The notes under the pieces are model-generated. The model was not told where the DNA came from, searched no databases, and saw only the letters and a program-made list of their open reading frames with translations. Both the position numbers and the translations under genes were made by a program. Of a stretch of DNA of 64,000 nt, positions 17,043-27,367 are shown piece after piece (position 1 is the stretch's first letter; each line of letters starts with the position of its first letter). The stretch is taken from NCBI GenBank assembly GCA_905182575.1, contig CAJJCA010000004.1, forward strand, positions 30,935 to 94,934, given 5' to 3'. The stretch is from an uncultured Flavobacteriaceae bacterium (GTDB lineage Bacteria; Bacteroidota; Bacteroidia; Flavobacteriales; Flavobacteriaceae).

Positions 17043-19850
17043 TAGATCACTATATTTATTATTTTCCCTGGGACAACAATTATCTTTTTCGGAGGATTTC
17101 CTTGAAGTTGATTTTGAGTTCTCTCCTCGTTAATCACTATCTCTTTAATTTCATCTATGCTTAAGCTTAATGAAAGCTTTAAAGTAAAACGCATCTTTCC
17201 ATTAAATGAAACTGGATAATCTTTGGTTGTTTCTGTCACATGAGAGGGATCGAATAAAGGAAACGGCTCGAATTCAATACTTTTAGAGTGTCCCAAAACT
17301 GACCATAGTTCCTCACTGAAATGTGGTGCAAAAGGGGAAAGAAGAACTATAAATGGTGCTAGAATTTCACGGTTTGAGCATTTCAAAGCACTCAATTCAT
17401 TAACGCAAATCATAAAAGTACTGATGCAAGTATTAAAAGAATAACGCTCAATATCATCGGTTACCTTCTTTATGGTTTGGTGCAAAATCTTATAAGCTTC
17501 AGGCGAAGGCTTATTGTTAGTAACAATAAGTTTTTCTTGATCATAAAACAAGCGCCACGTTTTTTTTAGAAAATTATGTACACCGCTTATTCCAGCAGTA
17601 TTCCAAGGCTTGTCTTGTTCTATAGGCCCTAAAAACATTTCATACATCCGCAAGGTGTCTGCCCCGTAGGTTTCACATATTTCATCAGGATTGACCACAT
17701 TATATTTCGACTTGGACATTTTTTCAACTTCTCTACCTACAATATATTTCCCTTCCTCAAGAATGAAATTGGACTGTTCAAAATCTTTTTGCCATGCTTT
17801 AACTTTTTCAATATCCAATTCGTTATTTGAATTAACGAATGACACATCAACATGAATGGGCTCGACTTCTTGCCCTTTTATTAATCCTTTTGAAATAAAA
17901 TCTTGAGTTCCTTTTTTACGATAAATAAAGGCTGAATTTCCAAGAATCATACCTTGATTGATCAATTTTTTAGCATATTCTTCTACAGGTAAATATCCAC
18001 GATCATAAAGGAATTTTTGCCAAAACCTAGAATACAACAAATGTCCTGTTGCATGTTCGCCACCTCCGAGGTATAGGTCGACATCTTGCCAATAATTTAA
18101 GGCCCTATTTCCAACAAAACCCTCTTCATTTTGAGCATCCATATAGCGAATGAAATACCAAGAACTCCCTGCCCAACCTGGCATGGTGTTTAATTCCAAT
18201 GGGAAAATGGTTTCATTATCAATTTCGTCTAGGCTAACGACAAGCCAAGGCAGTGTTCCAAGCCCAATCTTTTGCATTGCCCAAAGGTGGCTTCCCGTCT
18301 TCGGTTGGTAAATATTTCTCAACTTCTGGTAATTTAAGCGGTAAATGTTCTGCTTTAAGCGGAAATGGAATTCCAGACTTAAAATAGATTGGAATGGGTT
18401 CCCCCCAATATCTCTGACGACTAAAAACAGCATCTCTCAGACGAAAGTTAACAGTTCCTTTTCCAGCGTTTAATTCTTAGACGTATAATGCTTTTTTTTA
18501 CTGCTTTTAATAAGGAAGACCATTTAAGAAATCTGAATTTATAAGTCCAACAGAGGCTTTTTCGGTATAGGCAGACTCCGAAATATCAATTTGATCGAAA
18601 ATATTAATAATGGGTATGTCAAAATATTTTGCAAAATCATAGTCGCGCTGGTCTCCGCAAGGAACAGCCATAACCGCTCCTGTTCCATAGCCCGCTAAGA
18701 CATACTCACCAATCCATATTTGAACTTTTTCTTTGGTAAAAGGGTGAATGGCATAAGCTCCTGTAAAAACACCACTAATATTTTTCACCTCTGATTGACG
18801 TTCTCGATCAGACTTTTTAGCAGCCTCAAGGATATAATTTTCTACAGCGCCTCTTTGCTCGGCAGTTGTTATTTTTTGAACCAATTCATGCTCTGGAGCT
18901 AGTGTCATAAAAGTGACACCAAAAATAGTATCGGGTCTTGTTGTGAAAACTTCAAGTCGATCTTGATATTTTTCAACATCAAAATAAACAGAAGCTCCAA
19001 TAGATTTTCCAATCCAATTTCTCTGCATTTCCTTTAAAGAATCTGACCAATCTAATGTATTTAAACCTTCGAGCAATCGATTGGCATAGGCGCCAATTCG
19101 CATGCTCCATTGTCTCATTTTCTTTTTTGTAACAGGGTGACCTCCTCGTTCAGAAACACCATTTATGATTTCATCATTAGCAAGAACTGTCCCTAATGCT
19201 GAACACCAGTTCACTTCCGTATCAGATAAATAAGTTAATCTGTATTTTAATAAAACCTCCTCCTTTTCTAATGCTCCCATAGCATTCCACTCGTCTGGCA
19301 CTAAATTCAGGAATATTATTATCGCAATTGGCGTTAACATTTATATTTCCTTCCGCTTCAAAACTTGCAATCAATTTACTTATCGGCTTGGCTTTATCGT
19401 CATCTAAACAATAATAGGAATCAAAAAGTAATAAAAAAATCCATTGCGTCCACCGATAATAATCTGGGCTAGAAGTCTGCAATTCCCTACTCCAATCAAA
19501 CGAAAATCCCATTTGATCGAGTTGATGCAATGTTTGATATTTGTTGCTGTAGTTTTCGCTGGGTGTTGGCCGGTTTGTATGGCATATTGTTCAGCTGGGA
19601 GCCCAAAAGAATCGTATCCCTGAGGATGCAGCACATTAAATCCCTTATGTCGCTTAAATCGCGCTACTATATCACTTGCGATATATCCCAGCGGATGTCC
19701 AACATGCAATCCTGCTCCGGAAGGATAAGGAAACATGTCTAAGACATAATATTTAGGTTTATCACTTTGGTTTTCAGCTTTAAAGGTTTGTTGAACAGAC
19801 CAGAAATTTTGCCATTTTTTTTCAATTTTTTGAAAATCGTATATCACCAC
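17042..19850 (-). CDS. leuS: Leucyl-tRNA synthetase (at least four frameshifts)
   Basis: Class I synthetase charging tRNA-Leu, about 936 residues in total, as expected. HIGH motif [11 protein letters not shown], editing domain [13 protein letters not shown], a central [24 protein letters not shown], and KMSKS in [15 protein letters not shown]. The frame breaks near 19530 (lost A in an AAA run), near 19296 (extra base in FSADEWNAMG), between about 18507 and 18470 (with a stop in the stretch before [15 protein letters not shown]), and near 18240. Every domain is present and in order. Since leuS is essential, sequence error is the simplest reading. Divergent from ftsX. Confidence 0.9.
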
Positions 19851-19968
19851 CTTGTATGTTTATGAATCCGTAAAAATACGTTTATTGAATGAAAGGAAAA
19901 AAGTTTATGTCTCCCTTCATTATTTTTTAAAACGGGTTTCCTATTTTTACTTAAAATTTCTAAATATT

Positions 19969-20809
19969 TTGAAACAAAAACCTGAAGAAAAATATTATAA
20001 ACGCCGATTGATTTCAAGTTACTTTTCTGTGGTATTAAGCATCACTTTGGTTTTGTTTTTAATTGGGATCTTGGGCTTATTACTTGTAAGAGATAGCAAA
20101 ACAGGATTAATCTTAAATGGAGCAACTGTGAGTATTCAAGATTCTGAGGGTAATATTTTTGGAACAAAAATTTCTAATTCCGAAGGCGTTGTTGAATACA
20201 TTATCGAATGTGATGTTGACACTAAACTTGTGGGATCTAAAATAGATTACGAGAGTGGATCTACCACAGTAGCTGGAACCAGTGAAGAAGAGGTTTCTGC
20301 CGAACTATTACTAACTCCAATAGAAGAAATTAATACATATTTGGCGAATTATAGCTACATAAATGAAGTCAATTACGATCAACCCTTACTGGAATTATTA
20401 GACGAAAACATCAAGAAAATAACTTATTGGATGCTTTTCGCGAGTCTTATTTTCGTCTTGGTTGCCGTCTTATTGATCAACAGTTCTATCCGGCTTTCGA
20501 TCTACTCCTAAAAGGTTCATAATTAAAACAATGCAATTGGTGGGAGCTACCAAAAGTTTTATCAGAAAACCATTCATTAAGACCAACATTTTAATGAGTT
20601 TTATTGGTTCTTTAATGGCCTTGCTTGCACTCAGTGGTGTAATCTATGAAATGAACAAACGCTTTCCTGAATTGCAGATTTTAAACAACCCCCTCGAACC
20701 AGCGCTTATTTTTGTTAGCGTTTTCTTTTTAGGATTGGGGATCACACTAATTAGCACTTTATTTGCAATGCAACGCTACCTTAATCTCAAATCTGACGCT
20801 GTATATTAA
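19969..20809 (+). CDS. ftsX: FtsX-like permease with an atypical periplasmic domain (one frameshift)
   Basis: FtsX pairs with FtsE and signals to peptidoglycan hydrolases at division. The N-terminal YYKRRLISSYFSVVLSITL with helix one and the C-terminal part (KKITYWMLFASLIFVLVAVL, INSSIRLSIYS, MQLVGATKSFIRKPFI) are clearly FtsX. The loop between helices one and two (about 20091-20340) instead reads DSKTGLILNGATVSIQDSEG, then NSEGVVEYIIECD and ELLLTPIEE. This resembles CarboxypepD_reg/OmpA-associated beta domains and has no likeness to the usual FtsX loop. One frameshift at 20511 (TCCTAAAAGG) separates SIYS from KRF. The start is uncertain: TTG 19969 gives KQKPEEKYYKRR. It heads the run with DUF3098, uppP and truB. 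Confidence 0.8.
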
Positions 20810-20818
20810 ATCAATTAT

Positions 20819-21064
20819 ATGAGTAAGATTAAAGCCAAAAAACAATTATTGTTTGGAAAGAGAAATTATAGATTCTTGATGTTTTCCATCCTATTAATCA
20901 CACTCGGATTTATTTTAATGTCAGGCGGAGGAAGTGATGATCCAAATGTTTTTAATCCTGAAATATTTAATTTCCGAAGGATTCGTTTGGCGCCAACTGT
21001 CATCCTTGTTGGATTTGCCATGGCAATCTACGCCATACTTACAGCACCAAAGAAAAGTAAATGA
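20819..21064 (+). CDS. DUF3098 small membrane protein
   Basis: 81 residues with two hydrophobic helices. The central FILMSGGGSDDPNVFNPEIF is the DUF3098 signature. This family is found between ftsX and uppP in flavobacteria, exactly as here, so a role in the cell envelope is plausible but unproven. It overlaps the uppP start by four bases (ATGA), suggesting coupled translation. Confidence 0.92.
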   Translation: MSKIKAKKQLLFGKRNYRFLMFSILLITLGFILMSGGGSDDPNVFNPEIFNFRRIRLAPTVILVGFAMAIYAILTAPKKSK

Positions 21065-21849
21065 GTTTATTTGAAAGCCTAATCCTTGGAATTATCCAAG
21101 GACTCACAGAGTTCCTGCCGGTTTCTTCAAGTGGTCATCTTGAGATTTTTAAAGAAATATTTGGTAGTGACTACCAGCCAAAGGAGAGCCTATTAATCAC
21201 AATAACGCTTCATGCGGCTACGGCAATGAGCACTCTGTTTTATTTTAGAAAAGACATCGGTTTTATATTTAAAGAATTGTTGCGATTTGAAAAAAGTGAA
21301 AGTTTATATTTTGCACTTAAAATTATATTGTCAATGATTCCTGCGGTTATTGTTGGACTATTTTTTGAAGATTTTATTGCAAGTTTATTTGACGAAAACC
21401 TTTTGCTGGTTGGTTTTATGTTACTAATCACAGCCTTTTTATTATTTCAAGCAGATCGCATTAGTAAAAACAACAAACCCTTGAATTATCGTTCTGCCCT
21501 ATTAATCGGAGTCATACAAGCGATTGCAATTCTTCCAGGGATTTCAAGAAGTGGTGCGACGATTGCTTTGGCAGTTTTGCTCGGTATTGATCGAGAAAGA
21601 GCGGCTAGATTTTCTTTTCTAATGGTCATTCCTCTTATTTTTGGAAGCATGGTGAATCGCCTTTTAAAAATCGATTCTGTTACTCAGTCTTTAGATTTAT
21701 TTTCCCTTTTGGTTGGGTTTATTACAGCATTTATTACTGGAATTTTTGCTTGCAAATGGATGATTGCACTCGTTAAGAAAAGCCAATTGAAATACTTTAG
21801 TTTTTACTGCATCGTTGTGGGTGTTATTGCAATTGTCTATGCATTCTAA
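21061..21849 (+). CDS. uppP: Undecaprenyl-diphosphatase (UppP/BacA)
   Basis: An integral membrane phosphatase that recycles the lipid carrier of peptidoglycan and related pathways; 262 residues. Both active-site motifs are present: GLTEFLPVSSSGHLE-type QGLTEFLPVSSSGHLE near residue 15 and PGISRSGATIALAVLLGI near residue 160. The gene lies in the ftsX/DUF3098/uppP/truB run, with overlaps at both ends. Confidence 0.95.
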   Translation: MSLFESLILGIIQGLTEFLPVSSSGHLEIFKEIFGSDYQPKESLLITITLHAATAMSTLFYFRKDIGFIFKELLRFEKSESLYFALKIILSMIPAVIVGLFFEDFIASLFDENLLLVGFMLLITAFLLFQADRISKNNKPLNYRSALLIGVIQAIAILPGISRSGATIALAVLLGIDRERAARFSFLMVIPLIFGSMVNRLLKIDSVTQSLDLFSLLVGFITAFITGIFACKWMIALVKKSQLKYFSFYCIVVGVIAIVYAF

Positions 21850-22549
21850 ATTAGAATTTAACGAAGCTTCAGTAATCGAAGGAGAATTACTTTTGATTGA
21901 TAAACCCCTAAACTGGACTTCTTTTCAGGTCGTTAATAAAATTCGTTGGGAGTTAAAAAACAAGTTTGGCATTAAAAAGCTAAAAGTGGGACATGCGGGG
22001 ACTTTAGATCCATTAGCAACAGGTCTTTTGTTGGTGTGTACTGGGAAAATGACTAAGAAAATTTCTGAGATTCAAGCACTGGTGAAGGAATACACCGGAA
22101 CATTTACATTGGGAGCTACCACCCCGTCTTATGATCTTGAAACTCCTATTGACGGTACCTTCCCAATAGACCACCTCGATGACAATGCCCTAAAGGAAGT
22201 CATCAATCAATTTACTGGAGTAGTTGATCAATATCCTCCAGTTTTCTCAGCGATAAAAAAAGATGGCAGAAGACTCTACGAATACGCCAGAAAGGGAGAA
22301 GAAATAAAGATTAACTCGAGACAGGTTGAAATTTTAGCATTTGAACTAACAGAAATCAAGCTGCCCACAATAGATTTTTATGTAAAATGCTCAAAAGGCA
22401 CCTACATCAGGTCTTTGGCCAATGATTATGGAAAAGCCTTAGGGTCAGGCGCTCATCTGAGTAGTTTAAGAAGAACCGCTATTGGCTTGCATCGCATTGA
22501 AGATGCTTATACTATTGAACAAATTACAGTAGAGCTAGAAGTAATATAA
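21839..22549 (+). CDS. truB: tRNA pseudouridine-55 synthase
   Basis: Makes pseudouridine 55 in the T-loop of tRNAs. About 236 residues from the ATG at 21839, which overlaps the uppP end by eleven bases; an earlier in-frame start inside uppP is less likely. The catalytic motif GHAGTLDPLATGLL carries the nucleophilic Asp; LLLIDKPLNWTSFQVVNKIR and YPPVFSAIKKDGRRLYEYAR are further family blocks, with KCSKGTYIRSLA at the C-terminal side. Confidence 0.95.
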   Translation: MHSKLEFNEASVIEGELLLIDKPLNWTSFQVVNKIRWELKNKFGIKKLKVGHAGTLDPLATGLLLVCTGKMTKKISEIQALVKEYTGTFTLGATTPSYDLETPIDGTFPIDHLDDNALKEVINQFTGVVDQYPPVFSAIKKDGRRLYEYARKGEEIKINSRQVEILAFELTEIKLPTIDFYVKCSKGTYIRSLANDYGKALGSGAHLSSLRRTAIGLHRIEDAYTIEQITVELEVI

Positions 22550-22611
22550 TCCCAACTTAATAGCTTTAGATTCTTTGTTTTTTAATAATTTTACCAAAAC
22601 ATACGCTCCCC

Positions 22612-23609
22612 ATGAATTTAACTACGGATGAAATTCAAGAACGTCTTCACAAAAAAGGTTATTTAGATTTATCTGTTTCCAAAGATATTGATCTGGTTAC
22701 CGAAATAAATCGTCTTAAAAAAGAAAAGAACGCAGTAATTCTGGCGCATTATTATCAAGAACCAGAAATTCAAGAACTTGCTGATTATCTCGGAGACAGT
22801 CTTTTTCTTGCCCAAGCTGCAGAAAAAGTTGCTGCGGACATTATCGTTTTTGCGGGGGTGCACTTCATGGCGGAGACTGCAAAAATAATCAACCCTAATA
22901 AAAAAGTATTGCTCCCTGACTTGAAAGCAGGTTGTTCGCTAGCCGACTCCTGTCCTCCAGATGAATTTGAAAAATTTATTTCAAAACATCCCGGTGCTCA
23001 TGTGGTGACCTACATTAATTGTTCGGCGGAAATAAAAGCATTGAGCACTATTGTTTGCACGTCTAGTAATGCCGTAAGAATTATAGATTCGATTCCTGAA
23101 AATGAAACCATCATTTTTGCACCTGACAGAAACCTAGGACTTTATCTGATAAAAGAAACGGGGAGAAACATGATATTGTGGGACGGATCATGCATCGTAC
23201 ATGAGGCCTCCTAGAGCCAGAAGAATTGTTGCGCTTGCCAAAGAGCATCCTAAGGCTAAGTTTATCGCCCATCCTGAAAGTGAATCTCAAGTATTGGATA
23301 TTGCCCATTATGTTGGGAGCACTTCGGGATTATTAAAATATGTTCAAGAAGATGAAGCAACTTCGTTTATTGTAGCTACCGAAGCAGGAATTTTACATGA
23401 AATGAAAAAATCGCTGCCCTGATAAAACATTTATTCCTGCACCAGTAGAAGACGAAACTTGTGCTTGTAGTGAGTGTGCATTTATGAAACTCAATACCCT
23501 TGAGAAACTCTATTTGTGTCTAGAACACGAACAACCTGAGGTCATTTTATCTCAAGAATTGATAGACAAAGCAAAATTACCCATCACACGAATGTTGACT
23601 TTAGGTTAA
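22612..23609 (+). CDS. nadA: Quinolinate synthase A (two frameshifts)
   Basis: A [4Fe-4S] enzyme that condenses iminoaspartate with dihydroxyacetone phosphate to quinolinate. [19 protein letters not shown], the first cluster Cys in [14 protein letters not shown], the second in [11 protein letters not shown], and the third in the C-terminal [12 protein letters not shown] are all readable. The frame breaks near 23208 ([12 protein letters not shown], then [12 protein letters not shown]) and near 23417 at a CCC run (before [12 protein letters not shown]). The repaired length of about 332 residues is normal. It is five bases upstream of nadB. Confidence 0.92.
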
Positions 23610-23613
23610 GCAT

Positions 23614-25169
23614 ATGATTACTAATGTTCTAGTTATCGGCAGTGGAATTTCTGGCTTGACCTATGCGATTAAGGTAGCAGAAAAAAATCCTGAATTAGGG
23701 ATCGTTATGATCTCTAAGAATAATCTGTTGGAGAGTAACACACGTTATGCTCAAGGTGGAATTGCGGTGGTTTCTAATTTTAAAAATGATTCCTTCGAAA
23801 AGCACATCTCTGATACTCAAATTGCAGGTGCAGGGAAATGCAACGAAGCTGTTGTCCGATTTGTTGTTGAGGAAGGGCACGATCGGGTTCAAGAATTGAT
23901 CGAATGGGGCACGCACTTTGACACAAATAAAAACACACTTCATTTAACCAAAGAAGGAGGACATTCTGAAAAAAGAATCATCCATAATAAAGATCGGACT
24001 GGGCTTGAAATACAACAAACTTTAATCAAAAAAATAAAAACTTTCACTAACATCACTTTGTTAGAGAACCACACCTTGGTTGATTTAATCACAGATCACC
24101 ACACTGGGAGTGACTACAAACGTTGTTATGGCGCATACGTCATCTCAAACACCCAACAAGAAATTATTAAGATTTCTGCTCAAATCACCATTCTTTCTAC
24201 CGGGGGTGCTGGGCAATTATTTTCCCACACCACCAACCCTAAGAATGCAACTGGTGATGGTCTTGGTGCTGCATATCGTGCCAAAGTAAAAATCGAAGGA
24301 CTGCCCTTTGTTCAATTTCACCCCACTGCCCTATTTCCAAAAATAAAAGACAATACGTTTTTAATTTCAGAAGCAGCTTCGTGGAGAAGGTGCGCTACTT
24401 ATAACAAAAAGCGGAAAGCGATTCATGCCTGATTATGACTCAAATGCTGAGCTCGCTCCACGAGACATTGTTGCAAGATCTATCGCACAAGAAATCATAA
24501 AATCAGGAGATGACTTTTGTTTACCTTGATTGCAGTACAATCAGTGAAGAGGAATTTCATAATCATTTTCCTACGATTCAACAAAGCTGTAATTCTGTAG
24601 GAATTAATCCTCCAAAAGATTTCATACCAGTGATCCCTGCTGCACATTATTTCTGTGGCGGATTAGAAGTTAACGAACAAGGAGAAACAGGACTAAAGGG
24701 GCTCTATGCAATTGGTGAATGCAGCCACACTGGGCTTCATGGAGCCAACAGATTGGCTTCAAATTCTCTGCTCGAATCTTTGGTTTTTTCTCATCGTGCA
24801 GCTTTAGATTCTCTAAAGAAGTTAAAAGAAATTCTCCCAAATGATTCTTTTTATGAAGCAATTCCTGAATGCTCAAGGGCAAGCATCTGATATTGAAATT
24901 ACCGCTAGAGAAATTGGTAAATTAAAAAAAGAACTGCAAGATGTGATGAGTACCAAGGTGGGTATTTGCAAAACATTAGGATCTGCATGAGAAGCAGAAA
25001 TTAGACTTAAAAAAATATTTCTTGAAACCCAAGAAATTTATAAGCAAAACAAATTAACGCTTGACTTTGTGAATTAAGAAACATGGTCAGTGTTGCTTAC
25101 CTTATGATCAAACAATCTCAGGAGCTCAACGCTAACGTTGGCGTATTTTACAATCACGATTATGCATGA
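23614..25169 (+). CDS. nadB: L-aspartate oxidase (several frameshifts)
   Basis: FAD enzyme that oxidises aspartate to iminoaspartate for NadA. FAD motif [17 protein letters not shown] at the start, [25 protein letters not shown], and the C-terminal [36 protein letters not shown]. Breaks lie near 24378, near 24515, near 24870, at an in-frame TGA at about 24988, and near 25074 (a lost T in TTAAGAAAC). Past the last one the frame reads [15 protein letters not shown] and ends FYNHDYA at TGA 25167-25169. The repaired length of about 518 residues suits the family. It overlaps nadC by eight bases. Confidence 0.9.
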
Positions 25170-26025
25170 TAATTTCTATTCAAAATACAGCGTCGAAATT
25201 GATCGTTTCATAAAACAATCCTTACAGGAAGACATTGAAACTGGTGACCACGGCAGCAGTGCCTGTTTGGACGGTGACAAACCCGAAACTGCTCACTTGC
25301 TAGTAAAAGAGCCTTGTGTTATTGCTGGAATTTCATTGGCAGAGAAAATTTTTAAAGAATTTGACCCCGAACTAACCCTTGAAAAATACTTCGAAGAAGG
25401 AACAGAACTTGAAAAAGGAGAAATCGTTTTCTCAGTAACAGGAAAAGCAAAATCTATTCTGGCTACAGAACGTTTGGTGTTGAATTGCATGCAACGAATG
25501 AGCGGAATTGCTTCATTAACTAAGAGCTTAACTAACGAAATCACGCACACCCATTGTAAGATCTTGGACACCCGAAAGACAACCCCCGGTTTCCGCTATC
25601 CTGAAAAATGGGCTGTTAAAATTGGAGGAGGATACAACCACAGAATGGGACTTTTCGATGCCATCATGATCAAGGACAATCATGTTGATTTTTGTGGTGG
25701 GATGAAAAAAACATTAGAAAAAACAAAATCATATTTAGAAAAAAATATGCTCGACATTCCCGTAATTGTTGAAGTAAGAAATCAAAAAGAGATTACGGAG
25801 ACGCTTAATTTTCCTTGGATTAAACGAATTCTTTTAGACAACATGAATGCCAAGGAGTTAATTAAAAGCATAAAATTAATCGATGGAAGTTTTCCGACGG
25901 AAGCTTCTGGAAATATAACTGCCAAAAACCTAATCCCAATTGCAGAAACTGGAGTGGACTACCTTTCGATGGGTGCCTTGACACATTCTGCTAGAAATAT
26001 TGATTTGAGTTTAAAGGCATTATAA
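25162..26025 (+). CDS. nadC: Nicotinate-nucleotide diphosphorylase (quinolinate phosphoribosyltransferase)
   Basis: Converts quinolinate and PRPP to nicotinate mononucleotide, completing the de novo NAD branch with nadA and nadB. The start is ATG 25162 (MHDNFYSKY): the eight residues before it in the longer frame are really the tail of NadB in another frame. Motifs: LQEDIETGDHGS, LNCMQRMSGIASLT, ILDTRKTTPGFRYPEKWAVK, GGYNHRMGLFDAIMIKDNH. 287 residues, intact. Confidence 0.95.
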   Translation: MHDNFYSKYSVEIDRFIKQSLQEDIETGDHGSSACLDGDKPETAHLLVKEPCVIAGISLAEKIFKEFDPELTLEKYFEEGTELEKGEIVFSVTGKAKSILATERLVLNCMQRMSGIASLTKSLTNEITHTHCKILDTRKTTPGFRYPEKWAVKIGGGYNHRMGLFDAIMIKDNHVDFCGGMKKTLEKTKSYLEKNMLDIPVIVEVRNQKEITETLNFPWIKRILLDNMNAKELIKSIKLIDGSFPTEASGNITAKNLIPIAETGVDYLSMGALTHSARNIDLSLKAL

Positions 26026-26034
26026 GAATCGCTC

Positions 26035-26042
26035 TATATTTG
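26035..26042 (+). promoter_or_regulatory. Bacteroidota -7 promoter box before pyrH (TATATTTG)
   Basis: TATATTTG matches TAnnTTTG 31 bases before the pyrH ATG, just after the nadC stop. No TTG lies at the ideal -33 distance, so this is a partial match. Confidence 0.4.
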
Positions 26043-26072
26043 CTATATTAGCACGAATATTTTTTTCCATCC

Positions 26073-26777
26073 ATGAAATACAAAAGAATCTTGTTGAAGC
26101 TAAGCGGTGAAGCGCTTATGGGAGATCAAAACCACGGTATAGATCCAGTCCGAATGAGGGAATATGCCGAGGAGATTAAACAGATTCAACAAACAGGTGT
26201 TGAAATTGCAATTGTAATTGGTGGTGGAAATATTTTTAGAGGGGTTTCTGGAGCTAGTAAAGGAATGGATCGTGTTCAAGCAGATTACATGGGAATGCTT
26301 GCCACCGTTATTAACGGACTTGCACTTCAAAGTGCTCTAGAAAACGCAGATGTCCCAACCCGATTACAAACCGCAATTAGAATTGAAGCCATTGCTGAAC
26401 CTTTTATTAAGAGACGAGCTACAAGGCATCTAGAAAAAGGAAGAGTTGTCATTTTTGGATCAGGAACAGGGAATCCATATTTCACAACTGACTCCGCAGC
26501 AGTGCTTCGGGCGATAGAAATCAATGCTGATGTTATCCTTAAAGGAACTCGCGTAGATGGAATATACAGTGAAGATCCAGAAAAAAACAAAGAAGCGATT
26601 AAGTTCGATTCCCTTTCTTTTGATGAAGTATTAAAAAAAGGATTGAAAGTAATGGATACCACAGCCTTCACACTCAGTCAAGAAAACAATCTCCCTATTA
26701 TTGTTTTTGACATGAACACAAAAGATAATTTGAGTAGAATAATAAACGGTGAAAACATCGGAACACGTGTCATTTAA
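26073..26777 (+). CDS. pyrH: UMP kinase
   Basis: Phosphorylates UMP to UDP, the hexameric bacterial amino-acid-kinase-fold enzyme. 234 residues, intact. Motifs: [11 protein letters not shown] at the N-terminus, [11 protein letters not shown], the central [16 protein letters not shown] and [17 protein letters not shown]. It is followed fourteen bases later by frr, a pairing widely conserved in bacteria. Confidence 0.97.
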   Translation: MKYKRILLKLSGEALMGDQNHGIDPVRMREYAEEIKQIQQTGVEIAIVIGGGNIFRGVSGASKGMDRVQADYMGMLATVINGLALQSALENADVPTRLQTAIRIEAIAEPFIKRRATRHLEKGRVVIFGSGTGNPYFTTDSAAVLRAIEINADVILKGTRVDGIYSEDPEKNKEAIKFDSLSFDEVLKKGLKVMDTTAFTLSQENNLPIIVFDMNTKDNLSRIINGENIGTRVI

Positions 26778-26791
26778 TACCATTATCAATA

Positions 26792-27352
26792 ATGAATGAA
26801 GAAATACTAATCATCGTTGAGACTGCTAAAGAAAGTATGGAGTCTTCCATTCTTCATTTAGAAAAAGAGTTACTCAATGTAAGGGCAGGAAAAGCAAACC
26901 CCGTAATGCTTAAAAGTATTATGGTTGATTATTATGGAACTGCTACACCTCTGAGCCAAGTCGCTAATGTAAATACCCCTGATGCTAGAACTCTATCTAT
27001 TCAGCCATGGGAAAAAACATTACTCTCTGAAATCGAAAAAGCAATTCTTCATGCAAACATTGGATTCAACCCAATGAACAATGGAGAGTCAATTATCATC
27101 AATGTTCCGCCTTTAACCGAAGAAAGAAGAAAGGATTTGGTCAAGCTTGCGAAAACTGAAGCTGAAAACGCAAAAGTTGGAATTCGAAATGCGAGAAAGG
27201 ATGGGAATACTGAAATTAAAAAATCTGATGCTTCAGAAGACCTCCAAAAAAATGCTGAAATTGATATCCAACAATTAACGGATAACTTTATTTCTAAAGT
27301 AGATCAAATATTTTCTACCAAAGAGAAGGACCAATACTCACAGTATAATTAA
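26792..27352 (+). CDS. frr: Ribosome recycling factor
   Basis: Works with EF-G to split post-termination ribosomes. 186 residues, the usual length. Recognised by LRAGKANP-type NVRAGKANPVMLKSIMVDYY, then TPLSQVANVNTPDARTLSIQ and PPLTEERRKDLVKLAK. Intact, and directly downstream of pyrH. Confidence 0.97.
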   Translation: MNEEILIIVETAKESMESSILHLEKELLNVRAGKANPVMLKSIMVDYYGTATPLSQVANVNTPDARTLSIQPWEKTLLSEIEKAILHANIGFNPMNNGESIIINVPPLTEERRKDLVKLAKTEAENAKVGIRNARKDGNTEIKKSDASEDLQKNAEIDIQQLTDNFISKVDQIFSTKEKDQYSQYN

Positions 27353-27367
27353 ATCCCAAAAAGCAAC

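Noticed and set aside
19852-19968. N-terminal extension of FtsX from 19852
   Set aside because: The extra 39 residues are rich in unconserved aromatic and basic residues and start with TTG next to the divergent leuS start. A start near KQKPEEKYYKRR fits the family.
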